Shown: positions 55,651 to 64,000 of the stretch, piece by piece
Layout: every line of letters begins with the position of its first letter
Numbering within the stretch: position 1 is the stretch's first letter
Assembly (NCBI RefSeq): GCF_014191605.1
Contig: NZ_JACHWU010000002.1
Coordinates: forward strand, 310,001-374,000
Direction of reading: 5' to 3'
Length of the DNA: 64,000 nt
Source of the DNA: Prauserella isguenensis
GTDB taxonomy: Bacteria > Actinomycetota > Actinomycetes > Mycobacteriales > Pseudonocardiaceae
Made by a program: the position numbers and the translations under genes
Notes under the pieces: generated by a model
What the model saw: only the letters and a program-made list of their open reading frames with translations
What the model was told of the DNA's origin: nothing
Database searches by the model: none

Positions 55651-56913
55651 TCAGGCCGGCTCCTCCAGGGAAACGCCGAGGAGCGCGTCGACCGCAGTGC
55701 CGATCGCCGTGGGCGCGTCCTCGTCGCCACCGGAACCGCTCTGCCCGCCACGGAGCGCCTCGTCGACCCACGCGTCCACGGCGGCGAGCGCGCGCGGCGT
55801 GTCGAGGTCGTTCGCCAGGTGTTCCCGCAGGCGGGCGATCGTGTCGGCCGCCGGCGGCCCCGCGGGCAGCCGGACGGCCTCGCGCCAGCGGGCGAGCCGC
55901 TGCTGCGCCGTCGCCAGCACCTCGTCGGTCCAGGCCCGGTCGTCGCGGTAGTGGCCCGCGAACAGGCCCAGGCGGATCGCGTCCGGTTCGACGTCGGCGG
56001 CCCGGAGCCGGGAGACGAACACCAGGTTGCCCTTCGACTTGGACATCTTGGCGCCGTCGAGCCCGATCATCCCGGCGTGCGCGTAGTGCCGGGCGAACGG
56101 GTGGTCGCCCGCGAGAGCCTCGGCGTGCGCTGCGCTGTACTCGTGGTGCGGGAACGCCAGGTCCGAACCGCCGCCCTGCACATCGAACCCGAGACCGAGC
56201 TGGTCGAGGGCGATGACGCTGCACTCGATGTGCCAGCCGGGCCGGCCCCTGCCGAGTTCGGACTCCCAGTACGGCTCCCCCGCCCGCTCGGCCCGCCACA
56301 GCAGCGCGTCGAGCGGGTCGCGTTTGCCGGGCCGGTCGGGGTCGCCGCCCCGCTCGGCGAAGAACGTGGCCATCGTCTCCGCGTCGTAGCCGGACTCGTA
56401 GCCGAACCGGCCCGTGTACGACCGGTCGAAATAGATGTCCGGGTACTCGGGGTCGTCGACCCGGTAGGCGGCACCGGAGGCCAGGAGCTTGCCGATGACC
56501 TCGACGATGCGGGGGATCGTCTCGACGGCGCCGATGAAGTCACGGGGCGGCAGCACCCGCAGCGCCTCCATGTCCTCCCGGAACAGCGCGGTCTCGCGCA
56601 TCGCCAGCACGACCCAGTCGTCCTGGTCCCGCTCGGCACGCTCCAGCAGCGGATCGTCGATGTCGGTGACGTTCTGCACGTAATGCACCTCGTGGCCCGC
56701 GTCGAGCCACAGCCGGTGCACGAGGTCGAACGCGAGGTACGTCGCGGCGTGCCCGAGGTGCGTGGCGTCGTACGGCGTGATGCCGCAGACGTACATCCGG
56801 GCGATCCGGCCGGGCGAGGTGGGACGGATGTCACCGGATGCCGTGTCGTACAGCCGCAGCGGGCGGGACTCTCCGGGGACACGGGGCACGGCGACCGAGG
56901 ACCAAGTCTGCAT
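55651..56913 (-). CDS. mshC: L-cysteine:GlcN-Ins ligase MshC
   Basis: 420 residues. A cysteinyl-tRNA-synthetase-like ligase that joins cysteine to GlcN-Ins in mycothiol synthesis. It lacks the anticodon-binding part of CysS. HIGH-like motif [14 protein letters not shown] and KMSKS (AKMSKSKGN) are intact, and zinc-ligating Cys/His are visible ([20 protein letters not shown]). TAGGGT 6 nt before the ATG (56920-56925, minus strand) overlaps the TetR stop codon; leaderless. Confidence 0.94.
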   Translation of the reverse strand: MQTWSSVAVPRVPGESRPLRLYDTASGDIRPTSPGRIARMYVCGITPYDATHLGHAATYLAFDLVHRLWLDAGHEVHYVQNVTDIDDPLLERAERDQDDWVVLAMRETALFREDMEALRVLPPRDFIGAVETIPRIVEVIGKLLASGAAYRVDDPEYPDIYFDRSYTGRFGYESGYDAETMATFFAERGGDPDRPGKRDPLDALLWRAERAGEPYWESELGRGRPGWHIECSVIALDQLGLGFDVQGGGSDLAFPHHEYSAAHAEALAGDHPFARHYAHAGMIGLDGAKMSKSKGNLVFVSRLRAADVEPDAIRLGLFAGHYRDDRAWTDEVLATAQQRLARWREAVRLPAGPPAADTIARLREHLANDLDTPRALAAVDAWVDEALRGGQSGSGGDEDAPTAIGTAVDALLGVSLEEPA

Positions 56914-56922
56914 ATCTCAACC

Positions 56923-57534
56923 CTATGTGCGCCCCGGCGAATCGTTCCCGTCCGGTGGGAAGGACGCCGACCACAGTGTCGCGAGACCGGCGAGCAGCTC
57001 GTCCGGAGTGGGCACGCCGTCCGGGTCGACCAGCCACTGGACGGCGAGGCCGTCGCAGACGGCGACGACGAACGTGGCGACCGCCCGGCAGCGGGGGTCG
57101 TCACCGCGGGTGCCGTCCCCCAGCGACTCGGCGACGAGACCCGCCACCCGCAGCCGGCAGGTGCGGTACAGCTCGGCCAGTTGCCGTCGCAGGTCGGGTG
57201 CGCGTTCGGCCTGGGCGAGCGCCTCGATGTAGGACACGAGCAGCCTGCGCTTGCCCGCCAGCCCGGCGAGCCAGGCCGCCCAGGTCACGTGGCCGCGTTC
57301 GACCGGAGAGGCCGTCGGGTCGGCCATCGCGAGTTCCGCGAGCTGGTCGGTCCACTCTTCGAACACCGTCCCGATCGCCGCGTTCAGCAGTCCGGACTTG
57401 GATCCGAAGTGGTAGCCGATGGACGCCAGGTTGGTGCCGGAGGCCGCGACGAGGTCGCGCGCGGTGATGTGCGCGTAGCCCTTGTCCTCGAGCAGCGTTC
57501 GTGCCGCCGCGAGCAGGTCGTCCCGGTGGCCCAC
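56923..57534 (-). CDS. TetR-family regulator
   Basis: 203 residues: HTH at LLAAARTLLEDKGYAHITARDLVAASGTNLASIGYHFGSKSGLL, then an all-helical ligand domain. GTG 57534 follows TAGGCT by 7 nt (57542-57547, minus strand); leaderless. Divergent from the P450 and 9 bp before mshC. The palindrome at 57612-57633 is its probable operator. Confidence 0.88.
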   Translation of the reverse strand: MGHRDDLLAAARTLLEDKGYAHITARDLVAASGTNLASIGYHFGSKSGLLNAAIGTVFEEWTDQLAELAMADPTASPVERGHVTWAAWLAGLAGKRRLLVSYIEALAQAERAPDLRRQLAELYRTCRLRVAGLVAESLGDGTRGDDPRCRAVATFVVAVCDGLAVQWLVDPDGVPTPDELLAGLATLWSASFPPDGNDSPGRT

Positions 57535-57611
57535 GACCGGGAGCCTACTGCCCGCGGGTCGCTGTGGATCCGGTGCCGCGCCGCCGAGCCGGCCCGCGGA
57601 ACTGGACACCC

Positions 57612-57633
57612 GATCTATACGGGCGTATAAATC
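57612..57633. promoter_or_regulatory. Probable TetR operator
   Basis: TATACGGGCGTATA (57616-57629) with matching GAT/ATC flanks forms a 22-bp palindrome between the divergent TetR and P450 genes, as TetR regulators usually bind their own divergent promoter. Confidence 0.7.
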
Positions 57634-57722
57634 GGCGGCGGGGAGCAGGAACAGGACGGGCCCGTCACCTCGCACCGTCACCGCGCCGTCCGCCACCACT
57701 TTCCGCGCAAAGGAGCGCGCTC

Positions 57723-59075
57723 ATGACGACGACCGAGTCCGCCGGATCCGGAACCCGGAACCCGGCTGTTCGCACCGAGGACGTCACCGCCACCGCGACG
57801 CCGCCGGGTTCGCGCCTGCCTCAGGCCGTCCAGAGCGTGCTGTTCGGGTCGTACCGCGATCGGTGGATGCCCCGGCTGCGTCGCCGTCACGGCGACGTCT
57901 TCCGCCTGCGCATCTTCCCCGAGCGGGACGTCGTGCAGTTGGCGAACGTCGAACACATCCGCGCCGTGTTCGCAGGTCCGGCGGAGGTGTTCCACGCCGG
58001 CGAGGGCAACGTGGTGCTCAAACCCGCCATGGGCAGGCATTCGGTGCTGCTCACCGACGAGGACGTCCATCTGCGCGCCCGCAAGCTCCTCATGCCCGCC
58101 TTCAACGGCGCCGCGCTGCGGGGCTACCGCGACCTGATCACCGAGCTCGCCCGGACCGAGGTCGACGGCTGGCGGCGGGGAGCGTTGCGCTCGCACCGGC
58201 GGATGCAGGCCGTCACGCTGGAGATCATCCTGCGCGTGGTGTTCGGCGTGGCCGAGGGACCGCGACTGGACCGGTTGCGCGCACTGCTCCGCCGCATCGT
58301 CGACATCGGACCGGTCGACATCCTCGGCTGGCACCAGCCGAAACTGCAGCGGTTCGGCGTGTGGAAGCGGGACGCCGAGGTGCGCAAGGCCGCCGACGAG
58401 CTCATCTACGCCGAGATCGCCGACCGCAGGCGGGCGGGCGACCTCGCCGACCGCCGCGATGTGCTGTCCCGACTGCTGACCGTCGGGGAGGGCGCCGACG
58501 GGCTCACCGATGCCGAACTGCGCGACCAGCTCATCACCCTGCTGCTCGCGGGCCACGAGACGACCGCGACGGCCCTCGCCTGGGCGCTGCACGAACTCGC
58601 CCGTGACCCCCGTGCGCTGGCCGACGCCGTCCGCGCCGCCGACGACGGGGACGAGAAGCACCTCGAAGCGGTCGTCAAGGAGGCGATGCGGCTGCACCCC
58701 GTGATCTCCGAGGTCGCCCGCGTGGTGACCCGTGACGTCGAGATCGGCGGCTACCGCATTCCTGCAGGCCACACCGTCATGCCGTCGATCACGATGGTCC
58801 AGCACGACCCGGAGCACCACGACGATCCGCACGCGTTCCGCCCGGAGCGGTTCACCGGCTCCGGACCCACCACCGGCACGTGGTTCCCGTTCGGGGGCGG
58901 CGTGCGGCGCTGCCTCGGCGCCGGCTTCTCCCTCCTCGAGTCCGCCGTCGTGCTGGGTGAGGTGCTGCGGCGCTTCGACATCGCCCCCGACCGGCCGCGG
59001 CCCGAACACGCCAAGGCCCGCAACATCACGATGGTCCCCGCCCGAGGCTCCCGCCTCGTCGTCACGCCACGCTGA
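57723..59075 (+). CDS. Cytochrome P450
   Basis: 450 residues. I-helix LLAGHETTATALAWAL (oxygen-binding AGHETT), ExxR in VKEAMRLHP, heme motif FPFGGGVRRCLGAGF with C397 as ligand. Resembles actinobacterial CYP102/CYP110-like single-domain enzymes with N-terminal FGSYRDRWM; reductase partners are not adjacent. ATG with AAAGGAG. Under TetR control. Confidence 0.93.
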   Translation: MTTTESAGSGTRNPAVRTEDVTATATPPGSRLPQAVQSVLFGSYRDRWMPRLRRRHGDVFRLRIFPERDVVQLANVEHIRAVFAGPAEVFHAGEGNVVLKPAMGRHSVLLTDEDVHLRARKLLMPAFNGAALRGYRDLITELARTEVDGWRRGALRSHRRMQAVTLEIILRVVFGVAEGPRLDRLRALLRRIVDIGPVDILGWHQPKLQRFGVWKRDAEVRKAADELIYAEIADRRRAGDLADRRDVLSRLLTVGEGADGLTDAELRDQLITLLLAGHETTATALAWALHELARDPRALADAVRAADDGDEKHLEAVVKEAMRLHPVISEVARVVTRDVEIGGYRIPAGHTVMPSITMVQHDPEHHDDPHAFRPERFTGSGPTTGTWFPFGGGVRRCLGAGFSLLESAVVLGEVLRRFDIAPDRPRPEHAKARNITMVPARGSRLVVTPR

Positions 59076-59164
59076 ACATCCGGTGTGTCCTGCACGCGGA
59101 CACGCGTGTCCTGCACCAGCGCCGGCTCTCGACTAGCGGCGGTTCTCGGTGAACTACGGTCGGC

Positions 59165-61117
59165 TCATGCGCGCCGGCCGCGCAGGTAGTCGCCCACCAC
59201 GGCGGCACCCAGGCCGTCGAGGTCCGGCGCCAGCACACGGCCGCCCGCCCTGCGGGCGAGCAGGTCCACGAACGCCTCCAACCGCGGGTCATCACCCAGG
59301 CGGAAGACCGACAGCGCCGCACCAGTCTTCGCCAGTCTGTCCACTTCGGACAGCGTCTTGACGAGTGTCGTCGGGCTGGGCGGGTAGTCGAACAGCGCGT
59401 CGCCGTCCGGTTCGAGGTGAGCGGTCGGCTCGCCGTCGGTGACCATCAGCACGACGGGTTGCGCGCTCGGGTGGCGCCGCAGATGCCGTCCGGCGAGCAA
59501 CAGCGCGTGGTGGGCGTTCGTGCCCTGTTCCCACGTCCCGTCGAGTGCCACCAGCTCCGACAGCTCCACCTGCCGGGCGTAGCGCCCGAACGTGATGATC
59601 TGCAGCGCGTCGGTGCGGAACCGTGTCGAGATCAGCTGGTACAGGGCGAGGGCAGTACGTTTCATCGGCAGCCACCGGTCCTCGGCGACCATCGACCACG
59701 ACGTGTCGACGCACAACGCGACCGCGGCTCGTGACCGGTGTTCGGTCTCGGCGACCTCCACGTCGGACACGTCGAGGCTCACCGCGCCGCGCCCCGTCGA
59801 CGCCGTGCGGAGCACCGCGTTCTGCACGGTCTTCGACACCGCCCACGGTTGCGTGTCCCCGAAGGTCCACGGCCGAGTCTGGCCGGTCACGTCGCCGGCC
59901 GCGCCCGCCGCCGTGGTGTCGCGCTCACCGCGGCCCGCCCGCATCGCCTTGACCACATCGGACAGTGCGGTCTCGCCGAGTCGGCGCAGCGCCTTCGGCG
60001 AGAGCCGCAGCGACCCGTCCGGCGCGCGTTCGAACACGCCCTGCCTGCTCAGCTCCCGTTCCAGTTCGGCGAGTCTGCGCGCGTCGACCCCCGCGTCGTC
60101 GCCGAGCTGACGTTCGAGCGACTCGAGGTCGATGTCCTCCAGCCGGGCACCGGGATAGCTTTGGGCCAGCTGCTCCGCGAGCGCATCGAGTTCGGACAGA
60201 TCCGTCATCGCGCGGGCTCCCTCGGCGAGCCCCAGCGGGTCCTCGCCGCGGAACCGGCCGGACGACGACCAGTCCTCCCCCGGCCTCGCGGCACGCAACT
60301 GCTCGTCCAGCCGCGACAACTGGTCGGCGATCCGTGGGTCCCCGAACGCCTGCTGCGAGAGTTCCGCCAGCTCCTGGCGCTGCTCGGGTGTCATCGAGTT
60401 CAGAGCCCGCTGTGCCGCCGCCGACCGCGCGGCCAGCGCGTCGATCAGCTCGTCCACGTTCTGCGGGTTCTCCGGGAAGAGCTCACCGTGCCTGCGCATG
60501 AACTCGTCGAACCGCTCGTCGACGTCCGCGTCACCGCGGGCGTGCGCGGCGAGCAGGTCGTTGAGGTCGGCGAGCATGGCGCCGATCCGGTCGGCGTCCT
60601 CGGACGTCGCCTGCTGCAGCGCCTGCTTCATACCTTCGAAGCGCGACCCGAGCAGTTCCTGCCCCAGCAGTTCGCGGATCCGCTCGTAGTTGTCCCGGCC
60701 GGTCTCCGACCGCCACTCGTGGTCGGCCAGCTCCGACACCGCGCTCGCCGTGCCCGGGGGAAGCGCGTCGAGCCGCATCTCCTCGAAGCGGGCGTCGTCC
60801 GACGGATCGGTCGCCAGGCTCTGCCGCTCGGCCGTGAGCGCCTCGTCGAGCAGCCGCTGCACCTCCTGCAACGTGCCGTCCAGCCGGTGGCGACGCTGGA
60901 TCTCCGACCGGCGCTGCCACACCCTGCGGGTCAGCTCGTCCAGTCCGGCCGTGGTGGGCGTGCCCCGGCGCAGCAACTCGTCCAGCGCCGACCGCGGCGA
61001 CGCGCCCTCCATCACGTCCCTGCCGATCTCGTCGACCGCCTCCCGCAGGTCGACCGGGGGCGCGAGCGGGTCGGGACCGTCGTGATACGGCCCGTACCGG
61101 TACCCGTCGCCGCTCAT
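59165..61117 (-). CDS. VWA-domain protein (MoxR partner)
   Basis: 650 residues: a helical N-terminal part with several predicted coiled segments and a C-terminal von Willebrand A domain. MIDAS is complete, with ALCVDTSWSM (DxSxS) and MVTDGEPT (DG). Chaperone-like partner of the MoxR-type ATPase, coupled to it by ATGA. Probably assists maturation of a target complex. Confidence 0.85.
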   Translation of the reverse strand: MSGDGYRYGPYHDGPDPLAPPVDLREAVDEIGRDVMEGASPRSALDELLRRGTPTTAGLDELTRRVWQRRSEIQRRHRLDGTLQEVQRLLDEALTAERQSLATDPSDDARFEEMRLDALPPGTASAVSELADHEWRSETGRDNYERIRELLGQELLGSRFEGMKQALQQATSEDADRIGAMLADLNDLLAAHARGDADVDERFDEFMRRHGELFPENPQNVDELIDALAARSAAAQRALNSMTPEQRQELAELSQQAFGDPRIADQLSRLDEQLRAARPGEDWSSSGRFRGEDPLGLAEGARAMTDLSELDALAEQLAQSYPGARLEDIDLESLERQLGDDAGVDARRLAELERELSRQGVFERAPDGSLRLSPKALRRLGETALSDVVKAMRAGRGERDTTAAGAAGDVTGQTRPWTFGDTQPWAVSKTVQNAVLRTASTGRGAVSLDVSDVEVAETEHRSRAAVALCVDTSWSMVAEDRWLPMKRTALALYQLISTRFRTDALQIITFGRYARQVELSELVALDGTWEQGTNAHHALLLAGRHLRRHPSAQPVVLMVTDGEPTAHLEPDGDALFDYPPSPTTLVKTLSEVDRLAKTGAALSVFRLGDDPRLEAFVDLLARRAGGRVLAPDLDGLGAAVVGDYLRGRRA

Positions 61118-62541
61118 GGCCCGTAGACCGTCCTCGCGTCGCCACCGTCGCCGGGCCCGCGGACGTCCTTGGCGACCTTCCTGCCGAGGTACAGCGATTC
61201 GAGCGCCAGCTCGACCGCCGCGGCGATCCGCGCGGGCGGGTCCCCGGGACCCGCGCCGCACCGCTCGGCCACCTCGTGCAACACCGGCAGCTCCGGCAAG
61301 GCGCCCAACAGCTCCCGACCGCGAACCCGCTCGCCCGTCTCGACCGGGCTCCCCTCGGTCACCGCCTCCGCCAACGGAGTCAGATCCAGGCCCGCGAACC
61401 GCCCGCGCGCCGTCTCGGCCACCGCCACGCGCAGCAGGTGCACCAATTGTTCGAGCTCACGGCCCTCTTCGCCCGGTTCGAACTCCAGCTTGCCGCGCAG
61501 CACCTCCGGGACCGACTCGAGGTCCACGGGGCGCGCCACCGCGGGCTCCTCCCCGGTCAGCGCGCCACGTCGCAGCGCCGCCGCCGCGACCGTCTCCGCG
61601 GCCGCCACCGCGAACCGCGCCGACACACCGGACCGCTGGTCGATGACCGTCGCCTCGCGCAGCGCGCGCACGAACCGTGCCAGCACCTCCACGAGCGGAT
61701 CGCCGACCTCTGCGACCAGGTCCGCCTCCTGCCGCACCAGGCCGATCTCGGCGTCGAGCTCGTGCGGGTAGTGCGTGCGCACCTCGGCGCCGAACCGGTC
61801 CTTGAGCGGGGTGATGATCCGCCCGCGGTTCGTGTAGTCCTCGGGGTTCGCCGTCGCGACGAGCAGCACGTCGAGCGGCAGGCGCAGCGTGTAACCGCGG
61901 ACCTGGATGTCGCGCTCCTCCATCACGTTCAGCAGCGCCACCTGGATCCGCTCGGCCAGGTCGGGCAGCTCGTTGAGCGCCACGATCCCGCGGTGCGCGC
62001 GCGGCACCAGTCCGAAGTGGATCGTCTCCGGGTCACCCAGCGTCCGACCCTCGGCGACCTTGACGGGGTCGACGTCGCCGATCAGGTCTCCCACGGACGT
62101 GTCGGGGGTGGCGAGCTTCTCGGCGTACCGCTCGCCGCGGTGCAGCCACCTGACCGGCAGCTCGTCACCGAGCTCGGCCGCGCGGCGCACCGACGCGGGC
62201 GTGATCGGGTTCAGCGGGTGCTCGGCGAGTTCGGAGCCCTCGATCGCCGGGGTCCACTCGTCGAGCAGTCCGGCAAGCGTGCGCAGCAGGCGTGTCTTGC
62301 CCTGGCCGCGTTCGCCGAGCAGCGCGACGTCGTGTCGGGCCAGCAGCGCGCGTTCCAACTGCGGCACGACCGTGGCGCCGAACCCGACGATGCCCGGCCA
62401 GGGATCGCGGCCCTCGCGCAACGCCGCGAGCAGGTTGTCGGCGATCTCGTCCTTCACACCACGGGGCGTGTGACCGGCGGCGCGCAGCTGTCCCACCGTG
62501 CGGGGCAGGTCCGCGGGCACGGTCTCCTCTGGGGCCTTCAC
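61114..62541 (-). CDS. MoxR/ChlI-type AAA+ ATPase
   Basis: 475 residues with Walker A LLGERGQGKT, Walker B VALNELPDLAER (ELPDL), the ATANPEDYTNRGRIITPLKD sensor/arginine-finger segment and a helical C-domain. Resembles magnesium chelatase I and MoxR ATPases. GTG 62541 follows TAGGCT by 7 nt (62549-62554, minus strand); leaderless. Acts with the VWA protein at 59165-61117. Confidence 0.87.
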   Translation of the reverse strand: MKAPEETVPADLPRTVGQLRAAGHTPRGVKDEIADNLLAALREGRDPWPGIVGFGATVVPQLERALLARHDVALLGERGQGKTRLLRTLAGLLDEWTPAIEGSELAEHPLNPITPASVRRAAELGDELPVRWLHRGERYAEKLATPDTSVGDLIGDVDPVKVAEGRTLGDPETIHFGLVPRAHRGIVALNELPDLAERIQVALLNVMEERDIQVRGYTLRLPLDVLLVATANPEDYTNRGRIITPLKDRFGAEVRTHYPHELDAEIGLVRQEADLVAEVGDPLVEVLARFVRALREATVIDQRSGVSARFAVAAAETVAAAALRRGALTGEEPAVARPVDLESVPEVLRGKLEFEPGEEGRELEQLVHLLRVAVAETARGRFAGLDLTPLAEAVTEGSPVETGERVRGRELLGALPELPVLHEVAERCGAGPGDPPARIAAAVELALESLYLGRKVAKDVRGPGDGGDARTVYGP

Positions 62542-62632
62542 CTCGACCAGCCTATCCCCGCTGCGACGGTCGCGTCACGATCGGCGATCGCCCGGGATCG
62601 CCCTGTGGCTCCGGGCGGTACCCTCGGGCCCT

Positions 62633-63448
62633 GTGTGTTGTCCCAGTGCGACTCTGGCCGTGTGGTCCTCGGCATGGCTCCACGGCGCGGCCGCGTCCGA
62701 CAACGTGCTCGACTCCCTGCTGCCGTGGGGCGAAGCGCACGAGGTCGTCGCCGCCGACGATGCCACCGGTTCCACCCTCGACCTGCCCGTGACGGGCGGT
62801 TTCCCGGCTCAGCCCGCCCAACTGCTCGGCACGCTCCGCCGGCTCGGCACACCCGACGCACGGCTGGTCCTGCCCGTGCCGGGCGACCTCCGCGGACTCG
62901 GCGGTGGCGGGGAGCTGCCCAAGGCGGCGCTGGCCGCGGGTGAGGCCGTCGTCCTGCCCGGCGCCGGCTACGGCATCGTGCCGCACCACATCGCCGAAGG
63001 CCTCGTCCGCTGGACCGTCCACCCCCTCGCGACCCCGGGCCCGGTCACGCCCCAGGACGTCGGTCTCGAGCACATCGGCCTCGCCGAGGCCGAACACGGC
63101 CTGACCGACGCGATCCGTGACAGCGCGGGCGCCCTGCAGGCGCTCGACGTGGCCAGCGAACGGCCGAGCGTGCGCGCCGAGCTGTCGGCACGGCTCCGCG
63201 CGCGGCCCTCACCCGACTGGCCCGACGGCATGCCCGGTCGCGCCCTGCGGGTGCTGCAGCGCGCCGAAGAGATCGGGGCGATCCTCGACGTCGCCTCCGC
63301 CGAGGAACCGGGTGGCGCGCTGTCGGCGTCGGCCGCAGAGCGGCGCGCCGATGCGCTGCGGCCCCTGTCCGAAGCGGTGCGCACCGCGAGGTGCGCGGCG
63401 GTCAACGAAGCCGTGCGCGTGTTCGCCGATCAGGCGAACCGGCCGTGA
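62633..63448 (+). CDS. Hypothetical protein
   Basis: 271 residues of unknown function, no membrane helix or known domain. Content is high in Ala/Gly, with WLHGAAASDNVLDSLLPWG near the start. Its start could be GTG 62633, 8 nt after TACCCT (62619-62624), or GTG 62660. High third-position GC supports it as a gene. It diverges from the MoxR gene by 91 bp and ends in a long palindrome. Confidence 0.7.
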   Translation: MCCPSATLAVWSSAWLHGAAASDNVLDSLLPWGEAHEVVAADDATGSTLDLPVTGGFPAQPAQLLGTLRRLGTPDARLVLPVPGDLRGLGGGGELPKAALAAGEAVVLPGAGYGIVPHHIAEGLVRWTVHPLATPGPVTPQDVGLEHIGLAEAEHGLTDAIRDSAGALQALDVASERPSVRAELSARLRARPSPDWPDGMPGRALRVLQRAEEIGAILDVASAEEPGGALSASAAERRADALRPLSEAVRTARCAAVNEAVRVFADQANRP

Positions 63449-63466
63449 CGCGTCACGGCCGGTTCG
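63435..63466. terminator. Perfect 32-bp palindrome at gene end
   Basis: The sequence 63435-63450 is the reverse complement of 63451-63466. It spans the stop codon of the hypothetical gene and would form a tight hairpin in RNA, a likely terminator. It directly touches the palindromic site at 63466-63481. Confidence 0.75.
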
Positions 63467-63481
63467 TATAGGACGTTATAC
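63466..63481. promoter_or_regulatory. 16-bp palindromic site, copy 3
   Basis: GTATAGGACGTTATAC, the third copy of the palindrome at 37205 and 37615. It is between convergent genes (hypothetical and hemH), with no obvious downstream gene. Flanks match copy 2 beyond the palindrome. Confidence 0.5.
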
Positions 63482-63528
63482 ACAACGGAGAGGTCGGCGG
63501 CCGTGTGCCGTAGAGGCCCACCACGCCG

Positions 63529-63573
63529 CCGCCCCGCACGTCACCGCCCCGCACGTCACCGCCCCGCACGTCG
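63529..63573. repeat. 15-nt tandem repeat, three copies
   Basis: CCGCCCCGCACGTCA occurs at 63529-63543, 63544-63558 and 63559-63573 (last base differs), then decays. It lies between convergent genes; no coding sense on either strand. Confidence 0.65.
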
Positions 63574-63600
63574 GACGTCACCACGTCGGCACGTCCGCGG

Positions 63601-64000
63601 CTAATCCGCCGCGGACCGCTTCACCGGCGCACAGCACCCCTCCGCGCACGGCGCGCCGTTGCGGGTGCAGCCCGCCACCGGAAACACCTCGGACAGCTTG
63701 CGCACTCCCCCGCCTGCGAGGTGTTCCTGCGCCAGTTCCACGACCAGTTCGGCGAACCGCGGATCTCCGTTCGGGGTGGCCGCACGGGCGAAACCCATGC
63801 CCAGTTCGGCCGCCCGGTCCGCGGCCTCGTTGTCGAGGTCCCACACCACTTCGAGATGGTCGGAGACGAAACCGATAGGGCTCACCACCACGGCCCCGAC
63901 ACCCTCCTCGTGCAGCGCGTCGATGTGGTCGACGACGTCCGGCTCGAGCCACGGGATGTGCGGCGGACCGGAACGGGACTGCCAGACCACGTCGTGCTCG
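63601..64000 (-). CDS. hemH: Ferrochelatase, C-terminal part (5' end outside window)
   Basis: The C-terminal 132 codons or so of a ferrochelatase; the N-terminus is beyond base 64000. Visible are the catalytic-domain segment VVVSPIGFVSDHLEVVWDLD and a C-terminal cysteine cluster, CTRNGAPCAEGCCAP, as in actinobacterial coproporphyrin ferrochelatases that bind a 2Fe-2S cluster. Inserts iron into coproporphyrin in heme synthesis. Confidence 0.88.
   Translation of the reverse strand, partial: EHDVVWQSRSGPPHIPWLEPDVVDHIDALHEEGVGAVVVSPIGFVSDHLEVVWDLDNEAADRAAELGMGFARAATPNGDPRFAELVVELAQEHLAGGGVRKLSEVFPVAGCTRNGAPCAEGCCAPVKRSAAD

Noticed and set aside
63502-63603. Short plus-strand GTG frame after a GGAGAGG sequence
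   Set aside because: It consists mainly of the 15-nt tandem repeat (HRPAR-type translation) and ends within the repeat region.

Overview
The window is about 70% GC with strongly G/C-biased third codon positions. It carries a complete Pup-proteasome gene set (dop, pup, prcB, prcA, pafA, pafB, pafC, and mpa/arc further on) and mshC for mycothiol synthesis. Together these place it in a high-GC actinomycete, most likely a Pseudonocardiaceae-type chromosome (inferred from content and gene order, not from a database match). There are no rRNA or tRNA genes, CRISPR arrays, insertion sequences or phage genes. About 59 protein genes fill the window, and one relic reading frame is suggested.

Left part (1-9.5 kb): a truncated YtcJ-type amidohydrolase diverges from a lysine 2,3-aminomutase. 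Then comes a self-contained carbohydrate locus: FGGY kinase and LacD-like aldolase on the minus strand, a P-loop kinase/HAD phosphatase fusion on the plus strand, a LacI-type repressor, and a sugar-porter MFS protein. Two intergenic regions of this locus each carry a pair of near-identical 16-bp palindromes, 24 bp apart in both places. That links the genes into one regulon.

9.5-20 kb: an FtsX-type permease with two different ABC ATPases and a secreted SGNH hydrolase, an Xaa-Pro peptidase coupled to an Lrp regulator, a stand-alone 5'-3' exonuclease, and an Eis-like acetyltransferase between two DUF4333 proteins.

20-40 kb: helY, a MmcQ-like gene, a diacylglycerol kinase, tatC and tatA, pafC/pafB/pafA, a PAP2-lipid kinase fusion gene, prcA/prcB/pup/dop, a Nudix gene, a lipoprotein, an aldo/keto reductase, a tiny helix-turn-helix-like gene flanked by copies of a 16-bp palindrome, and mpa. 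Pup ends in Gly-Gly-Glu, so it should not need deamidation.

40-64 kb: a proline/glutamine-rich membrane protein, trmI, an M50 site-2 protease, a RecB-like nuclease with a possible leaderless 7-codon leader, and a ParA-like ATPase. Next is a cluster of double-Lrp regulator, amidase, two membrane proteins and M20 amidohydrolase that looks like an uncharacterised amide/acyl-amino-acid uptake and hydrolysis system. Then come hisG/hisE, a HAD phosphatase, a PAC2 protein with an MFS exporter, metallophosphoesterase, mshC and TetR divergent from a cytochrome P450, a MoxR/VWA pair, and the C-terminal part of ferrochelatase.

A theme across the window is promoter layout. At least 15 genes have a TANNNT -10 hexamer 6-8 nt before an ATG or GTG, which predicts leaderless mRNAs, including dop, pafA, pafB and mshC.
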